64,000 nt of DNA, from the NCBI RefSeq assembly GCF_023065955.2, contig NW_026622764.1, positions 44,399,833 to 44,463,832 of the forward strand, read 5' to 3'. The stretch's first letter is position 1; each line of letters starts with the position of its first letter. This document shows, piece by piece, positions 37,096 to 49,239 of this stretch. This DNA is from Ursus arctos (Eukaryota > Chordata > Mammalia > Carnivora > Ursidae). Position numbers and translations under genes: made by a program. Below the pieces are notes generated by a model. The model saw only the letters and a list, made by a program, of their open reading frames with translations. It ran no database searches and had not been told where the DNA came from.

Positions 37096-39234
37096 GAACA
37101 GTTAATGATGATCTATTATAGCTTTCCAGGTGACTATAAAGCAGTTTTTTTTTAACTGTACTAATTCCTGTAGGATACTGTTCATTCTCAAAAAAAAAAT
37201 CATTTTTATATTAAAATATCTTCAAATCTGCCCCCTTTTTTTGTCTTCACGGTTCTCAAGAGGAAAAGTCCTCTAAATTGTGTTGATCATGTTTTGGAAT
37301 TCATCACACATGATGGGCAATGATATAAACGTTGCCTCAGAGATATTCTTTGAAAATCACCATGAAAGTGATTTTTCTTAAACCTTATCAAAGAGGAGGC
37401 ACAGCAACCAGCCTTCTAGCCTGTGCTGAGATAGCAAATGCTGACAAGCTTGTTAATAATTCAAAAGTCTTTTTAGTGAATTGTATCCATCCCTGAGTTT
37501 TAGTTTTATAGAAATGTTAAAATATATTACCCTTAGTTCTTTGCAATTTTATATTTTTGGTAATTTGTATTCCCTCTCATTATCATAAAACAGACTACTT
37601 TTGAAACTCATATCAAACTAGTCTCTTGAAGAATTTCTATTATTTTTACTTCACTCTGGATAGGTGCTTTTGCACGGCATCTAAGCAATAGTCATCTCAG
37701 CAAGTATGGTGTAAAGCCTGGTGCCAAAAAAAGAGGTTTTATCTTTAATACTTCTCCTTTGACGTAAAGAATCTATGTGGTTTATTTCATAATTGGACCA
37801 TGATTTTGGTCTGAAATTTTGATCAAATTACTTAACCTCTTTATCTCAATATTTCTCCTTTTTAGTTGAGAATAAAGGTTAGGTGGAAAAAAAAACATGG
37901 AGAAAAATGAGAAAGTTGTGTAGCAAAACTAATATAGCACTTAATTGTTAGTAATGTAATATTCCGGTTTGGGGTCTGTTTATGGAAATTATCAAAACAG
38001 CAATTTCCTCAACACAAGATGGAAGTTACTAATATATTCACAGAGTTTTATGAGTATTAACTGAAATACAAATGGTAAAAAGAGTCATGTAGAGTAAGTT
38101 CTCAATTTCTTTTTGTTCCTGCAAGCTTTTCTGAATTTTACCATTTTACTTTGTTGTGTACAAATGCAATTGTTTTCTTAACTCACAAATGACAGTGAAT
38201 TAAAGGTTAAAGTTCTTCTCCTTGCTTATTTCTACCCAGGTAATCCTAAATTTCAGGAACATCAGTTCCTTGTGTGTTTACAGGACAATAATGTTAACTA
38301 AAAGTACATTGTTCCCCCCCCCCCACTTAATGTAGGGCTAAAAAATAGTCTAAAAAACATAGGAAATCTTTTATTTCAGAAGACATTAAAGTGCTTTTTG
38401 AGAAAGCAATACCCCTAAAAATGTAAGCCAAAAATAGAAGAAGGATATCAATACTCAGAAATGCAAACTTTAAACCAAGCATTAGAAGGAATACTGGGAA
38501 TTAAATTGGCTTATTTTAAATTCTAAAATATTTCAGAGAATCTGATAAGCTTGCTTAAATTAGATTTTATTCATCTTTGATTTCATGTATCTTAAACTAT
38601 GCAGTTTCGTTCTCTTCAGTTTCCTTGCTGAAACACTAAGAAATTGGTCACTTAAAAGATAAAGGAGTACATACTGACACCAACCAGCCACAAGAGGGAA
38701 GTCTTGGCTATATTAGAAGTCGAGTACATAGAGGGAGGGGTCCATTTTTGCAGAAAACAGAAATAAAAAAAAAAAGAGAAAATAAGATTTTATCTTTTTT
38801 TTTTGAATATCCTGATGCTATATTTACTAGAGAAAATTATTTGTTGGTCTAGTACATTATTAGACTTAGAATAGTATTTTTGTCATATAATATGTTTTCC
38901 TTAAAACTCAAATTATTTGTTATCTGTGAAATTCAACAAAAATCTATTAAAATATATATACATAAATTATTACCCATATATCAATTTTTATTCACACAAT
39001 ACAATTCATAAAAGTATTTATTACCCATGTCCCTGAGCTACAGACAGTGTGATATCCATTACTTCTCTCTGTTACTTATTAGTGGCATCTTTGGAATGAA
39101 TTCTGACTATATTTTATCCTCCTTGATAATTATACTTGTGTAATTATGGGATTTAGAATCTCAGATATACATTGTCCAAAAAATAAATGAAAAGGATAAA
39201 GCATTTCTTAATAAGAACAGCTATCAAGCTACTT
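37096..39234. other. Anonymous AT-rich stretch
   Basis: It includes a C-run at about 38316-38326 and A-rich patches at 38765-38780. No gene or family recognised. Confidence 0.5.
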
Positions 39235-39471
39235 AGAAATTTGGAGTGAAGGGGCGCCTGGGTGGCTCAGTTGTTAAGTGTCTGCCTTCAACTCGGGGCG
39301 TGATCCCGGGGTCCTGGGATTGAGTCCCACGTCAGGCTCCCTGCTCTGCTGGGAAGCCTGTTTCTTCCTCTCCCACTCCCCCTGCTTGTGTTCCCTCTCT
39401 CACTGGCTGTCTGTGTCAAATAAATTAAAAAATAAAATAAAAATTAAAGAAAAAAGAAATTTGTAGTGAAG
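39235..39471 (+). mobile_element. Can-SINE, arctoid-type
   Basis: A plus-strand SINE at 39252-39454 starting ggggcgcctgggtggctcag, with 'cttcttcctctcccactccccctgcttgtgttccctctctc'. The target duplication agaaatttggagtgaag (39235-39251) and agaaatttgtagtgaag (39455-39471) has one mismatch. Confidence 0.95.
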
Positions 39472-39687
39472 AAAGCCCTGAAATAGATATTGGGATATAG
39501 AATGGCATATTTTAATTGAAAAGGTACTGGTTGGAAGATTTTGTTTGGATTCACTGTTGGATCTTTTCTGTTTGAGTTCATGATAACTCACCAAATATTC
39601 AGCCTTACAGGGTATAATTAGACAATGTGGTCATCATATTATCCACTGAATAGAATGTTCTACTGATCTGTGACAGAATATGAAATG

Positions 39688-39915
39688 TAGAACTCCTAAA
39701 TTCTTTTTTTAAGATTTTATTTATTTATTCGACAGAGATAGAGACAGCCAGCGAGAGAGGGAACATAAGCAGGGGGAGTGGGAGAGGAAGAAGCAGGCTC
39801 ATAGCGGAGGAGCCTGATGTGGGGCTCGATCCCATAATGCCGGGATCACGCTCTGAGCCGAAGGCAGACGCTTAACCGCTGTGCCACCCAGGCGCCCCTA
39901 GAACTCCTAAATTCT
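39688..39915 (-). mobile_element. Can-SINE, arctoid-type, perfect target duplication
   Basis: A minus-strand SINE at 39705-39898 with cagccagcgagagagggaa and an intact head ending ggcgcccc. The 17-bp duplication tagaactcctaaattct is perfect at 39688-39704 and 39899-39915. It is among the youngest-looking insertions in the window. Confidence 0.96.
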
Positions 39916-41798
39916 GACTTTGATTTTTAAGAACTTTACTGGTGATATATGCAGTAAGTACTAAATATTGCTTAATATTTCTGTTTTATCATCTTAAGAA
40001 GTATGTAATTTTGTCTTTTAGCTTCTTCATTGAAAAAAGGTAGTAAAATTCTGTGAAAATTTGAAGTACTTCTTTTCATAAAGATAAAAAAGAATAGTAA
40101 GCATTTAAGGCATATAGAACACATATGAATTATGCTATTTCTCTCCGTATTCATCAGGATACTTATTTAGGTTTGTGTGCTTTGAAGTTGTAGATACTTT
40201 GAGTTTATAAAAAATTTATCATAAGTTATTTTCTTCAAGCATTTATGGAAAATTTGTTCTTAGCCTAACTTGTATTAACTACTTCAAGTTGATTAGTGAT
40301 TTGGTGATGACCCAAATAATAAATGGTGTGCCTTTGGTTAGATTTAATTTCATATCTAAGTGCATCTCTATACTCTTAACTAAAAATCATTAGATCATTT
40401 AATATAAAAATTGGGTGAAATTATATCTTTTCTTATGTAATAGCATATAACATATGGAACACAATATAATAATCCCACATTTAAGGAAGTTTTATTTGGT
40501 TTAATTAATTTAATATTGCATAGTTTTGATTTATTTTGGTCATGTGAGGGTTTAATAAACAGTAGAGTGTGTATATTTTATTGGCACAGAGCTCATCAAT
40601 TCCTAGTTTGAATGGAGTCTATTCTGTCAGAACTTTTTTTTTAAAGCATGCAATTAGCAATCACTCATGTTCTGAAGGACTTTTAACAGCAGGATAGACA
40701 GACTGTTATGTTTTCCTTCTATTAGGATGGATCACTTACAAATAGTCCCACTGTGATTAGGCATTTATTTTACACTGCAAAATCTATACAGGGATCATTC
40801 TTAACATGTCTCTGAAGTTCGTTTTCATCATCAATCAAGAAATATAGAGGTAAAGGAAGAACAGTTAGAGAAGACATAGAATGTTTAAGCATAGTTATAA
40901 CAGGCCTGCCAGGGAAAAATGCTTTTATGAAAGATGTGTTTTGTCTTAAATAGTATGTGCGGCCAGATATAAGTTCACGTATGGCACTTTCATTTTTGTT
41001 TTAGGACTTCAAAATTAAAGCTAAGCCATATTTAATAGAACAGGATTTAATATTAATAAAAGACATGTTACAGTTATACTACTGATCTAGATGTTAAGGT
41101 AAATGGGGTTTCGGCTTCTAGGCTATGGTTACATAAAGAATTAGTGAGCAGAACGGAAGATGTTCAATTCCCAAATGATGTTCAATTCTAATTACTAAGG
41201 ATGAATGCTGTCTTTTTTCTTTTTGTTCTCTGGGTGTACCACATGAATGTGCATTTATTGAGACCTCATTTAATTATTATTCTGAGAGAGATGTGTTATC
41301 AAACAAAAATCAAAGCTCCTTTCTTGAATATCACATGGTATGTATTTTAATATTGTATATCAGCATTTCAAACAAGTTTATTATAAGGCAAATGATTATT
41401 ATGAGTTCAAGTAGAAGCTAGTGGTTATCTTTCTACCAACACATTTGGAATTGGGCAGGATTTTTTTGTTATTGTGCTGTTGTTGTTTTTTTATAATTGA
41501 ACTGAGCTTGTTTTCCTTGTTTGTCGAAGTATCATTGGTGGTCTCTGATTCCCTTCTCCAGCCTTTTATAGGAAATGAAATATTTTCATCATCTCTGATA
41601 AAGAGGCCATTAATTTACTAAAACAACATTTTGCATTTAAAAATCAAACTGCAGCTTCATGCTCATGCATAAACATTTTTTAGCTAAGAATTGCTAAAAA
41701 TCTCAAGCCATAGCATTATTCCCATTTTACACATGTGTTACCACGTATGCCTAATAAACCAGTGTACTAGAAATAACATTAGGGATTCTTATATTTTA
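39916..41798. other. Anonymous AT-rich stretch
   Basis: No gene or family recognised. Confidence 0.5.
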
Positions 41799-42022
41799 AG
41801 GAAGTGAGTTTTTTTTTTAAAGATTTTATTTATTTATTTGACAGAGATAGAGACAGCCAGCGAGAGAGGGAACACAAGCAGGGGGAGGGGGAGAGGAAGA
41901 AGCAGGCTCATAGTGGAGGAGCCTGATGTGGGGCTCAATCCCATAACACCAGGATGACGCCCTGAGCCGAAGGCAGACGCTTAACAACTTTGCCACCCAG
42001 GCACCCTAGGAAGTGAGTTTTT
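41799..42022 (-). mobile_element. Can-SINE, arctoid-type
   Basis: A minus-strand SINE at 41814-42007, very like the one at 39705. The 15-bp duplication aggaagtgagttttt is perfect at 41799-41813 and 42008-42022. Confidence 0.95.
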
Positions 42023-43555
42023 AATGGAGAAATTAATATAAAATTTCCAGAAATGTTTACAATTTTACTATTACATTGTTCCACGGCTTTATAGATCTGA
42101 ATGATCTATCAACAAATTTAGGGCATCTAATCATTTATAGAATTTAGTGTCCTGATCAGACTTGCAGAGGATTGTTTCTGGGTCACATTAGGACGAAGGA
42201 GAAATGTATTGGTCTGGGGTTCTTTCTCCCATTTAACTGTCTCTCTATGTCCATATGAGATACATTTGTCACATCAAATTATAATTCAACACATTAGAGA
42301 AGAGCCAGAAAGAAAATAAATTCTGATTAAAATTTTTTTTCAACTTCTGAACTCTCTTTCTGATTTGGTTAGTTTGCCCACAACCTCTTGTTTGGAAGCA
42401 GCACTTTGACTAAAATCTATCTTCTAGTTCTTTCTCATCTTTGGCAATTGCAGTTTGAATATACAGTCTTAGTTCAACCAATCAGATCTTTTTTCCAAAA
42501 ACTTAAATTAGTTTCTGTTATGTGAAAGCACGAATCCTGACTGGGCCTTAGAATTAATTATAGATTATAAAATTTATCATCTAACCCACATTGATAGTGA
42601 ATGATTATGACGTGACAAGGGGTATAAACCAGGACTGTCTTGGATAAACTGGATGCACTGAATCATATGGTCACCTTTCTTAAATGATTACCTAAACTAT
42701 TACTCCAACTGAAAATACTAGCCTCCTGGCAGAATTGGGTTTTACCTTGTGATTCTTCATTTGAAAATCACCCGATATTTGGGAAATGAATCTATAATGG
42801 TAATGGGGCCGTAACCAGGGTTGATATCTAAGAGTGAAAGGCCTCTTACCAACTCCTCAAATCACATTTAGGAGACCACTTACTTAAATGATTCATAAGG
42901 CTCTCTCTGGAGGTAAGGACATTCCAAAGAAAGGCTTTTCCCTCTTCAAAAATAATGAAATTTTGCTTAGCTCACTTGCTCTGTTAGTCACCACGTTTCC
43001 AGGGTGACACAATAGTGTTTCCTGAGGATTCCTTCTTCACCCGGCTGCAAAACTGATCATCTGGTGAATAGGTAATTATGGGCTGAACTAGGAACCATGC
43101 TGGGATGTGAATGTCTAGTAACCACATAGTGTTTGCGTTGTAACTAATGAATACCCCCTTGCCTAATATAACCCAACCTAATTACCCATAAAGCTTTGGG
43201 TAATTTTCACTTGACCCTAAACTTTGTGCATTTAGCTGCTTCTCTGCCTAATACTGAATGATAAGTCAACATGAGAGTAGTAAGCATGAAAAGAAAAGGT
43301 GGTTCTTTTGCAGTATGTCATTATACTGCATGGTATTTTAATCAGAGAAAGTCAGTTGTTTCAGTAAGGTCTCATTTACTTACCTAATTATCAGTTGTCA
43401 TTTGGAGAAGAGCCAGCCCAAGAAAGAATACTTCAGATGGTTTTGCCATTTATCTCTTTTGCTTGTGTTCATCAATTCCTTTGTACAAGTTGTATCAGCA
43501 CCCACTGTAAGGAAAAGAAAGGCAGGCCACTTCAGTGAATAAAGGGAGAAAATGA
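42023..43555. other. Anonymous stretch
   Basis: No gene or family recognised. It is slightly less AT-rich than its neighbours. Confidence 0.5.
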
Positions 43556-43559
43556 ATGT

Positions 43560-43685
43560 GTCTCACTGGACTGTGAGTTCTGGGACAATGTCTTACTCAT
43601 TTCTGCATCTCCAGCATCTGGTGTCATGACTGCAGCATATAGGATAGTACTCAATAAACATTCACTTCTTTCTGTATTCACATGA
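43560..43685 (+). repeat. L2 3' end
   Basis: 'ctggactgtgagttctgggacaatgtcttactcatttctgcatctcc' followed by 'agtactcaataaacattcac' matches the conserved L2 3' terminus. Confidence 0.75.
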
Positions 43686-43934
43686 TTTGAGATTATTCCA
43701 GGTTCATACAGAAGATCATACTTAGGGGTCTGGAGAGAATATTTTGTTAATCAGTCATTCATAATTAAAACATACTATGGAGGTTATTTTTAGCCTTTTA
43801 ATTTCCTGATAGAAACTTTAGATATTATAGAGAGGCTGATTATGAGAGTAATTTTAATAAGTAGTAAGGGAGAATTTTCAATAGAACAACAGTTTACAGA
43901 TGATGTTCTCTAACATCCATTATAAATGAACCTT

Positions 43935-45515
43935 TCACAATATATCTTCAACCACAGTCCGAACACCATGGAAATCATCCCTAAATCAAAACCAAGATGG
44001 AAAAGAAAAAGATACACATCCACACTGTGGTAATTAGACACATGGGTTTTAACATGTTCAACACTAGTGACCACTTGATATACAAGATTAGTGGAATTAA
44101 TAACAGGACGAATGAGGAGTTTGAGAGAGGCCTCCTAGATGAGGAAGAAATCCTTTGAATATACTTGAGTTTTGGTAGGGCTAAACATATCATCAGTATC
44201 ATCTTGGAGAAATACGAGATGACCAACTTTTGTGAAGCCATCACTGAGGTCGTACGACCTGATGTCTTTGTTGGAAACATGATTGCAAGCATAGCTCAGT
44301 GATCTATTCTGATTATTGCTGAGGTTGATGGTGAATGTGAAACTTATGTCTAAAAAATGTGGGTGGCCAGAACTGTGTCTGTAAAAATGACCTTCCTTTT
44401 ATATACATTGTTAATGCTTGTTTTTTGTTTTTGTTGTTTTTTAATATATTGCACTGGCTTTCTCCATATGCCCAGAGGAGATACAAGGAAATGAATAAAG
44501 GTGTCAATAACTACATTGAGGAAGTGGTCTACAACTGAAAGTGAGATGTATTTATGCCAGTTTTTGGTTGGAAAGGTGTCAAGATGCTGGGATCCAAGTT
44601 CTAAAATGCCTGAAACAGGAATATAAAAACATCCACAATGTTTTTGGAACTATATTTCTTTAAGCATTGGATTCTATCCTGCCACCAACGCATCCAATTT
44701 AAAAGCTCCTGACCTGCCTTTCCAGGGTGAATATCAAATGGTAGTACTGGTACTGTAATGGGAGTCGGATAAAGACCTCTTAGGACTAGGTATGGTGAAA
44801 TATTTTCATTCTGTTCAATGTTAAAACTGAAGAAAGGTCTATCAACATGGATTCTCAAAATGACTCTCTGCATGATAATAAGGAAGAAGGCCATATGATG
44901 AACTGTCACTCGAAGCTGTCTTCTATAACTGTGTGGCTGGGGAGGTTATGGCTTTACTGGTCACCATCCTAATCCACCCAGGTCAGACTTTTACTAGCTA
45001 TGTGCCCATGCTGTGTTGTCACCTCTCCCCCATTTCTGGAAATTTTTCTGGGCTTAAAGTGGAAGACTGCTTCCTCTTCTGATAAGAAGATGACCTCAAA
45101 GTCTTTAAATCTGATGATCTTGTCATTATTATAAGGTAATAGGCAATCTCCCTTGTGTGGAGATTATGTCCAACTAGTCTTCCCAGGACGTTTGCTGTAC
45201 ATGATATGTGACTAACTTTAACACACTTTAGAGTTTTTAGTGACATTTGACAAAGCTATTGGAGCTTCCCCAGGAAAATCTGAAGAATAATATCAGTCTG
45301 AAGAATAATAATCAATAAAATCTGGTTAATAATATCAATGCATGGAAAATGTTTCAGGAAGAGAGAAATATTTTGTAAATCACTGTATTTGATGTTTGTT
45401 GAAGCTTTAAGTTATTCATCCTTAAAATTGGAACATTTCAAGGGGGAAAAATTACCAAACTTCTAACACTGAATCTTGAAGCCATTAAAACAAATTTAAT
45501 ATAATTTTTAAAACA
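43935..45515 (+). pseudogene. EEF1A1P: Processed pseudogene of EEF1A1 (elongation factor 1-alpha)
   Basis: A full-length but badly decayed retrocopy. The parent carries aminoacyl-tRNA to the ribosome as a GTPase. Here a 5' UTR remnant (about 43950-43996) leads to the ATG at 43997. The frame then gives MEKKKIHIHTVVI, DHLIYK and a stop after 52 codons. Later segments matching the parent in order include the region of the GTPase switch and KNM motif (44190-44330), the KRYEE segment (44475-44520), the ILPPT segment (44670-44700), and the C-terminal region (45000-45180). The parental 3' UTR ends with its ATTAAA signal at 45484-45489. The nucleotide-binding loop GHVDSGKST is destroyed. No introns are present, which marks it as processed. 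It also contains one non-matching stretch at about 44345-44450. Confidence 0.85.
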
Positions 45516-48500
45516 CCTATTATGACACTGATGACAACAAAGGAAGGTTGAAGGTGTTCTGATGGCATGCTTATTTAGTAACTTTTGTGTAGTGTGTTAA
45601 ACATTTCAAGCTACTTTATAGGGAATAAAGCATAACATCATAAAAGAAACATCATCACAAATGTGTTTGCTGCCATTGCTGTAGGGAACATGTGCTAAAG
45701 AGCCAGTGATTTAATAGCCGGGAGACTGCATTACTCTACTGCATTTGGAGTTGCTCTCTGAGGGTCAGGACTGTGGTCTGTGTATAAGGTAAGGAACAAG
45801 GGAAGAGGAAGCAAAACCACATACAGCTATCTGTGTTATAAATGCTCTGATGGCAAACAGGAAATGTTTGTCTCTAAGGACTTGCAATCTGACACTTGTC
45901 AAGAACACTGAATTCTTTTTTTAAGAACAAAATGGGGCTAAATTGACCTCTTGTCTTCGAAGTTCCCGAAGAGAAGACAAGAATAAAAATATGGCTAAGT
46001 CATTTTGGTCTATCTTGCTGAGTATGGAGTCCTAGAGGCCATTGTATCACCTGTTTTATGAAATTAAATGATCCCTTGAGGTTAATAGGAGTAAAGAGCC
46101 TTAAAATGTTGTGGGCTTTTCTTTCTTTCTTTCTTTTTTTTTTTTTTTGATTATCCATATACTCTTTAAATAGTATTTACACTCAGCATTTTTAGTGTGT
46201 GTTGTCCAGTAAAAGGAGCTGAAAGCAGAATGGCAAAAATACATATATATCAATGAAAACCAAAAGAAGAAATAAGAGAATAAGCTTCAGATAATATAGG
46301 ATGATGGTTTCATAGGTTTTAGTCCTACTAGTTGCATGGTTGCATGAATGCATGGTTGCATTCATATAATACACTTTCAATTAAAGTGCTACGAGAGTAA
46401 GAAGAAATAAAGGCATGTATACGCAGGTAGGAGAAACAAAGGGTGATTTTAAAGGATCATAAAAGAAAATGGAAATTCCCAATACTAATAATGGCCACAA
46501 AAGTACAGTAACTGGATCTTGGCTATCATGTACAAAGGAAGGTTGACCTGATCTAGAAGGCCAAGGGAAATACACCTGAGGAGTGAGAGTGGAGGATGAG
46601 GTCTAAATTCAAAGTTATGGTAGACCAGATGACAAATAGGGGGAGAAAAACTGTAGATAATACTTGAAGACACACTTACCACCACAAATGAAGTTTTTGA
46701 ATCTAAGGTTATGTCAACCAAGAAAACTTGATTGAGAGCCAAAATTTTTTGTTCACAAAATAGTTTTACTGCCTTACATATGTTTACTAATGCTGGAGCT
46801 GGCAGAGTTTATATAAAAATTGAAGGTAATGTTTAGAAAACACTCAACTCATGGGACCCTGATCTGGGTTTTGCACGAACTGATGGATGTAATTGAGCAA
46901 AAGGATGGTAAACAAACAGATATAGTTCTTGACCTCTACAATTTTAAAATATAGACTATTAAATGTAATTTACATAAACTGTATATGAGGTATTCTCATC
47001 AAATAGCATATGGAGTTATGATTTTTATTAAAAAAACTAAGATTGGAGCAAAAACAAGCTCTTAGTTCAATTGCTGGCTTTGACACTCTGAAAATAGTTT
47101 GAAAATTCTAATGAACTATACAAATGCAAGGATGAAAATAAAAACATAAAGTGAAGTTTCTGAAGGAAACTGAGCTGGATCCTTCCTTCTGTATTACATT
47201 TTAGGTAATATTGCATCCAACTTAGTTGCATAAGTCCAAAAAATAGCATTATCCTTGACTCTGTTGGTCAGTTGTACTTTCTTGGTAGTTCTAAATTTCA
47301 TCCAGGTATCTCAATGATCAGTTCCACTCTTTTTCTTTAGGTTCTTTTCATTTCTTATAGTGTGTTCCTATAATACCCACTCTCTCACTTCATTTGTTCT
47401 TTAAATTCCCTTTTCAACCTGCAACTAGTGTAACTTGTTTCTGAAATGATACTCTGGGACTTTAATGCTCTGCTTTTATCTTTTGTAGTTCTTTATCCAA
47501 TTTCCTTAGTGAGGAATTTCAGGCCCTCCATAACTTGAGTTTTGCTTATGTCTTCAAAATTTTAGTTATACCGTCTAGAACACATGGTTTCTAGGTTGCT
47601 GGAGAAGAAAAGAGAATGTGGAGAATGAACAACTATTTTATTGACCCAGGATCATTGGTGACATATCACTTGCCCCATATTCCATAGATAAAAAACAAAT
47701 CACAAAAACATTTCTAGATGTAATACTATGATCAACAAAAGGTTTTATTTTATTTAGCCCCACAGCTACACTGCATTTACTAGTGTAACAGTTTCCCCAG
47801 TAAAGTGAAATGATTTGGTGAGGACATGATATTTTCTCTAGCGCAGTACAAAAATTTTAGTTTACAATGAGAAATTACTTTCCAGGAACAGGAACATATA
47901 TGTTTGCATATATATATTTTGCATATATATATTTTGTCCCTGTAAGTAAGTAATATGTAATATAATACTAAAAATTATTTAGAAAATTCCATTGTGATTG
48001 AGGAATTGAGGAAAGGAAAGTTAGATTAATGAAATGTTTACTAGTAGGACTAAAATAACTTGATAACTCAAATGAAGATGATCTTGCCAATAGGACCAGA
48101 AATATTTAAAGCTTGTTGCAAAAGAATCTCTCTCTGCTGGACATAGCTTCATGGTATCACAGACTATATTTCCCTTTGTGAATTTCCTTTATCTTTGCTG
48201 CTTTTGTAGACCACTCCCACATTACCCTCAACCCCAGTGGTGGGATATAAGCTTTTGTGAATTAATACATTTAATCATGTTACAGTAAAATTTTGCTGAC
48301 CTGGGATCAACTCTTGAAGATACCTGCATGATTACATGTTCTTTTTAAGGGTCAAGTCTCCAAAGATTTCCATTTCTCATTTCTAAGGATTTAGAGATTC
48401 TGCTCTGTGGACCCCATATACTGAAAAACTTAAAAAAAAAAAAAGTCTTAGTGGCAGAATAAGGGCCACCAGTCATGTTATGCAAATCTATTAAAAGAAT

Positions 48501-48640
48501 TTATGTAGTATTAGGGCCTTACTGGTACCCCCAAATCATTCTGTCTATATTGATCTATTCCAGATGTATGTGCAGAACTCTTTGTCATTTATTCAAACAG
48601 GAAACAAAAAGTAAAACTGAATTCAGTTAGTCGTAGAAGA
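45516..48640. other. Anonymous stretch
   Basis: It contains a CTTT/T-run at 46119-46149, a short duplicated gcatggttgcat motif at 46334-46362, and a duplicated gcatatatatattttg motif near 47905-47937. No gene is recognised. Confidence 0.45.
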
Positions 48641-48644
48641 GTTT

Positions 48645-48647
<3 letters not shown>

Positions 48648-48675
<28 letters not shown>

Positions 48676-48752
48676 GAATGAATGAAAAACAAAAGAATAT
48701 ATATATTGTGTGTGTATGTGTGTGTGTGTGTGTGTGTGTGTATACACACACA
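48648..48752. repeat. Inverted pair of (CA)n and (TG)n microsatellites
   Basis: (CA)n at about 48650-48675 and (TG)n at about 48708-48740 are separated by roughly 30 bases. The second run ends in a perfect palindrome, tgtgtgtgtatacacacaca, centred near 48742. The arms are complementary, so a long hairpin or cruciform is possible. Confidence 0.92.
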
Positions 48753-48958
48753 ATTCCAGTATAGTTAACATGCAGTGTTCTGTTAATTTCAGGTGTACAA
48801 CATAGTGATTTAGTAATTCTGTACATTACTCAGTGCTCATCATGGTAAGTGTACTCCTAATGCCCTTCATCTATTTCATCCATCCCCCCACCCACCTCCC
48901 GTTTGGTAATCATTAGTTTTTTTCTCTATAATTAAGAGTCTGTTTTTCGGTTTGTATC
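48753..48958 (-). repeat. Old L1 3' UTR end, first of two in tandem
   Basis: 'attccagtatagttaacatgcagtg', 'ttaatttcaggtgtacaacatagtg' and 'cagtgctcatcatggtaag' form the L1 3' UTR end on the minus strand. About 200 bases later the same landmarks restart in a second copy, so this one is a separate truncated insertion or a duplication. Confidence 0.82.
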
Positions 48959-49239
48959 TTTTTAAATTTTTTTAAAATTTAAATTCTAATATAGTTAACA
49001 TACAATGCCATTTTAGTTTTAGGTGTACAGCATAGTTATTCAGCAATTCCATACGTCACCCAGTGCTCATCATCACAATGCACTTCTTAATCCCAAAGAC
49101 CTATTTCACCCATCCCCACACTCCTCTCCCTTCTGGTAATCATCAATCTGTTCTCTGTAGTTAAAAGTCTGTTTCTTGGTTTGTCTCTCTTCCTTTTTTT
49201 TTCCTTTGCTAGTTTGTTTTGTTTCTTAAATGCCACATA

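Noticed and set aside
46385..46742. Two overlapping minus-strand frames of 64 and 85 codons resembling membrane segments
   Set aside because: No domain, no conserved motif and no gene context. They may lie in an unrecognised old repeat.
48589..48826. Minus-strand frames with TH and CV repeats
   Set aside because: They are translations of the CA/TG microsatellite pair.
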